A DNA stretch of 64,000 nucleotides from Sporothrix humicola (lineage: Eukaryota; Ascomycota; Sordariomycetes; Ophiostomatales; Ophiostomataceae): positions 186,001-250,000 of the forward strand of contig WNYE01000050.1 of NCBI GenBank assembly GCA_021396245.1. The letters are read 5' to 3'. The notes beneath the pieces are model-generated. The model made no database searches, was not told the DNA's origin, and saw only the letters and a program-made list of their open reading frames with translations. Each line of letters starts with the position of its first letter. Within the stretch, counting starts at the first letter, position 1. A program made the position numbers and the translations under genes. Shown here piece after piece: positions 62,974-64,000 of the stretch.

Positions 62974-64000
62974 ATGGATTCCCTTCAGGACGAGGTGTCT
63001 CGCAACCCGTGGGCGGCCCCCATGCACGAGATTCCATCCATCACACTCAACGACACAAACGTCATCTTTAAAGGCGATGCATATCGCCTCGAGTACTTTA
63101 CCGGTTCCGCATCCGACGACAACGCTCCCGAAGGACACACCCAGTGGAACTCGGGCTCTGAGACGGACGTCGACAGCCTCCGCACGGGACGCAGCCGCTC
63201 GATTCGTCGCAGTGCCACTGTCATGGACGCCAACCGCACCAACTTTAGCCACGACTCGGGCTTTGGCGTTGTCGCGTCTCGCCGTTCTCGGTCCCGCTCC
63301 GAGTCCCCGCCGCCCGACCCGTACGCCCACATTGCCGTCTACCCGCAGCGTTTCCTCTTCAACTTTGACGATCCCCGCCACGACGTCGAGCATACCTTTG
63401 ACCGCGAACTCGTCCGCCAAGCGTGGACGGACCGTGAATGGAATAAGCAGGCCCGCGAGATGATGGATGCGCTCAAGCTCGTCATGGACAAGCCCGCCGA
63501 GATCGACGACGATTTTAATAGCGACGACGACGTCGACGACGTCGACGACGACGAGTACCGCGTCCGCAAGGACAAGCGGGCGCGCAAAACGACCGACGAG
63601 ATCCTCCGCAAATACGCCGCCTCTGCCCACGCCCGTTTGAAGAGACAGCAGGAGGAGCGCTGGGCCACGTGCGTCGACATCCTGTACGCCATCGAGGCCT
63701 TTGATCGCGGCATCATGTCCAAGAGCTTTGCCCTCCGCACGCTGTTTGGGCTGATGCAGCAAAACGGCGTCGACGCCTGCACGCCCGACTGTCCGTGTCG
63801 CTGCATCACAGTCCCTCCGCCTGCGTCTGTGTCCCAGGCCGAGTACGACTGCGCATTCAAGTCGACTGCGTCGGCCGTGCCCGATCCGCACCCGAATCTT
63901 CCGTTCGAGCACCCCACCTGGGACCCCGTCCTCAGCCTGTGCCAGACCATTGGCGAGTACACCGATCAGGCCGTCGCCGCCGCCCGCAACTACGCCACGC
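62974..64000 (+). CDS. Unknown acidic protein, 3' truncated by the window edge
   Basis: The frame is open from the ATG at 62974 to the last base (342 codons visible), without introns. The product is charged and mostly disordered: MDSLQDEVSRNPWAA, a Ser/Arg stretch (SRRSRSRSESPPPD), then YPQRFLFNFDDPRHDVEH, a strongly acidic patch near residues 175-190 and a Cys cluster (ACTPDCPCRC) near residue 270. I see no enzymatic motif. Codon usage is strongly biased and the ATG follows a C/T-rich leader, so the gene is credible. The end of the protein and its family cannot be determined here. Confidence 0.65.
   Translation, partial: MDSLQDEVSRNPWAAPMHEIPSITLNDTNVIFKGDAYRLEYFTGSASDDNAPEGHTQWNSGSETDVDSLRTGRSRSIRRSATVMDANRTNFSHDSGFGVVASRRSRSRSESPPPDPYAHIAVYPQRFLFNFDDPRHDVEHTFDRELVRQAWTDREWNKQAREMMDALKLVMDKPAEIDDDFNSDDDVDDVDDDEYRVRKDKRARKTTDEILRKYAASAHARLKRQQEERWATCVDILYAIEAFDRGIMSKSFALRTLFGLMQQNGVDACTPDCPCRCITVPPPASVSQAEYDCAFKSTASAVPDPHPNLPFEHPTWDPVLSLCQTIGEYTDQAVAAARNYAT

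Noticed and set aside
62665..63912. 415-codon minus-strand open frame
   Set aside because: It lies antisense to the well-biased gene at 62974 and its Arg/Val/Gly-rich product is typical of a shadow frame in G/C-rich coding DNA.

Overview
The window reads as nuclear DNA of a filamentous ascomycete (Pezizomycotina, most likely a Sordariomycete; the class is an inference). The signs are short 50-100 nt GT-AG introns with CTAAC-type branch points just before the acceptor, G+C-rich third codon positions in genes, pyrimidine-rich leaders before start codons, and families typical of moulds: Zn2Cys6 regulators, DHA2, Dal5 and MCT-like MFS carriers, GH47 mannosidase, the DUF7025-type AAA+ ATPase and DUF3632. 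No plasmid, phage, CRISPR, rRNA or convincing tRNA signal was seen. There is one 10-N assembly gap at 40880-40889.

Layout. 1-7.0 kb: 3' end of an unknown gene, a DHA2 drug-efflux MFS, a small unknown gene, a C2H2 zinc-finger gene and a secreted wall-type protein. 7.6-13.6 kb: a secreted neutral-ceramidase-like enzyme and two conserved unknown proteins. 13.6-17.6 kb: gene-poor, with one small gene broken by an in-frame TGA. 17.6-30.5 kb: dense, largely housekeeping genes (MCT-like MFS, Zn2Cys6 regulator, GH47 mannosidase, Mpv17/PMP22 protein, class 2 dihydroorotate dehydrogenase with an unusual Ala/Lys/Thr-rich insert), followed by a gene relic. 31.5-39.8 kb: a probable catabolic block (alkyl-sulfatase divergent from a Dal5-type transporter, then an SMP-30/gluconolactonase-type hydrolase converging on a sugar transporter). 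39.8-41.9 kb: low-complexity DNA and the gap.

41.9-58.3 kb holds accessory genes: a 1334-residue AAA+ ATPase with a Gln-rich tail, an NLR-like protein with a degenerate P-loop, two DUF3632-type paralogs with the same intron layout, an S9 peptidase whose start codon is split by an intron, and an RNase-T1-like protein with DnaJ-like CxxCxGxG motifs that appears to lack catalytic residues. 58.4-62.6 kb is partly a gene graveyard: a tyrosinase 3' remnant head-to-head with a carboxylesterase 3' remnant, a divergent phosphotransferase/protein-kinase pair, and a full-length haloacid-dehalogenase frame with three in-frame stops. The window ends inside an unknown acidic protein gene.

The most notable theme is a set of otherwise intact frames interrupted by single stop codons. 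Where the ancestral codon can be guessed, C-to-T or G-to-A change explains it. That fits RIP-like or ordinary decay, but for some UAG codons it also fits premature stops corrected by A-to-I mRNA editing, as known in Sordariomycetes.
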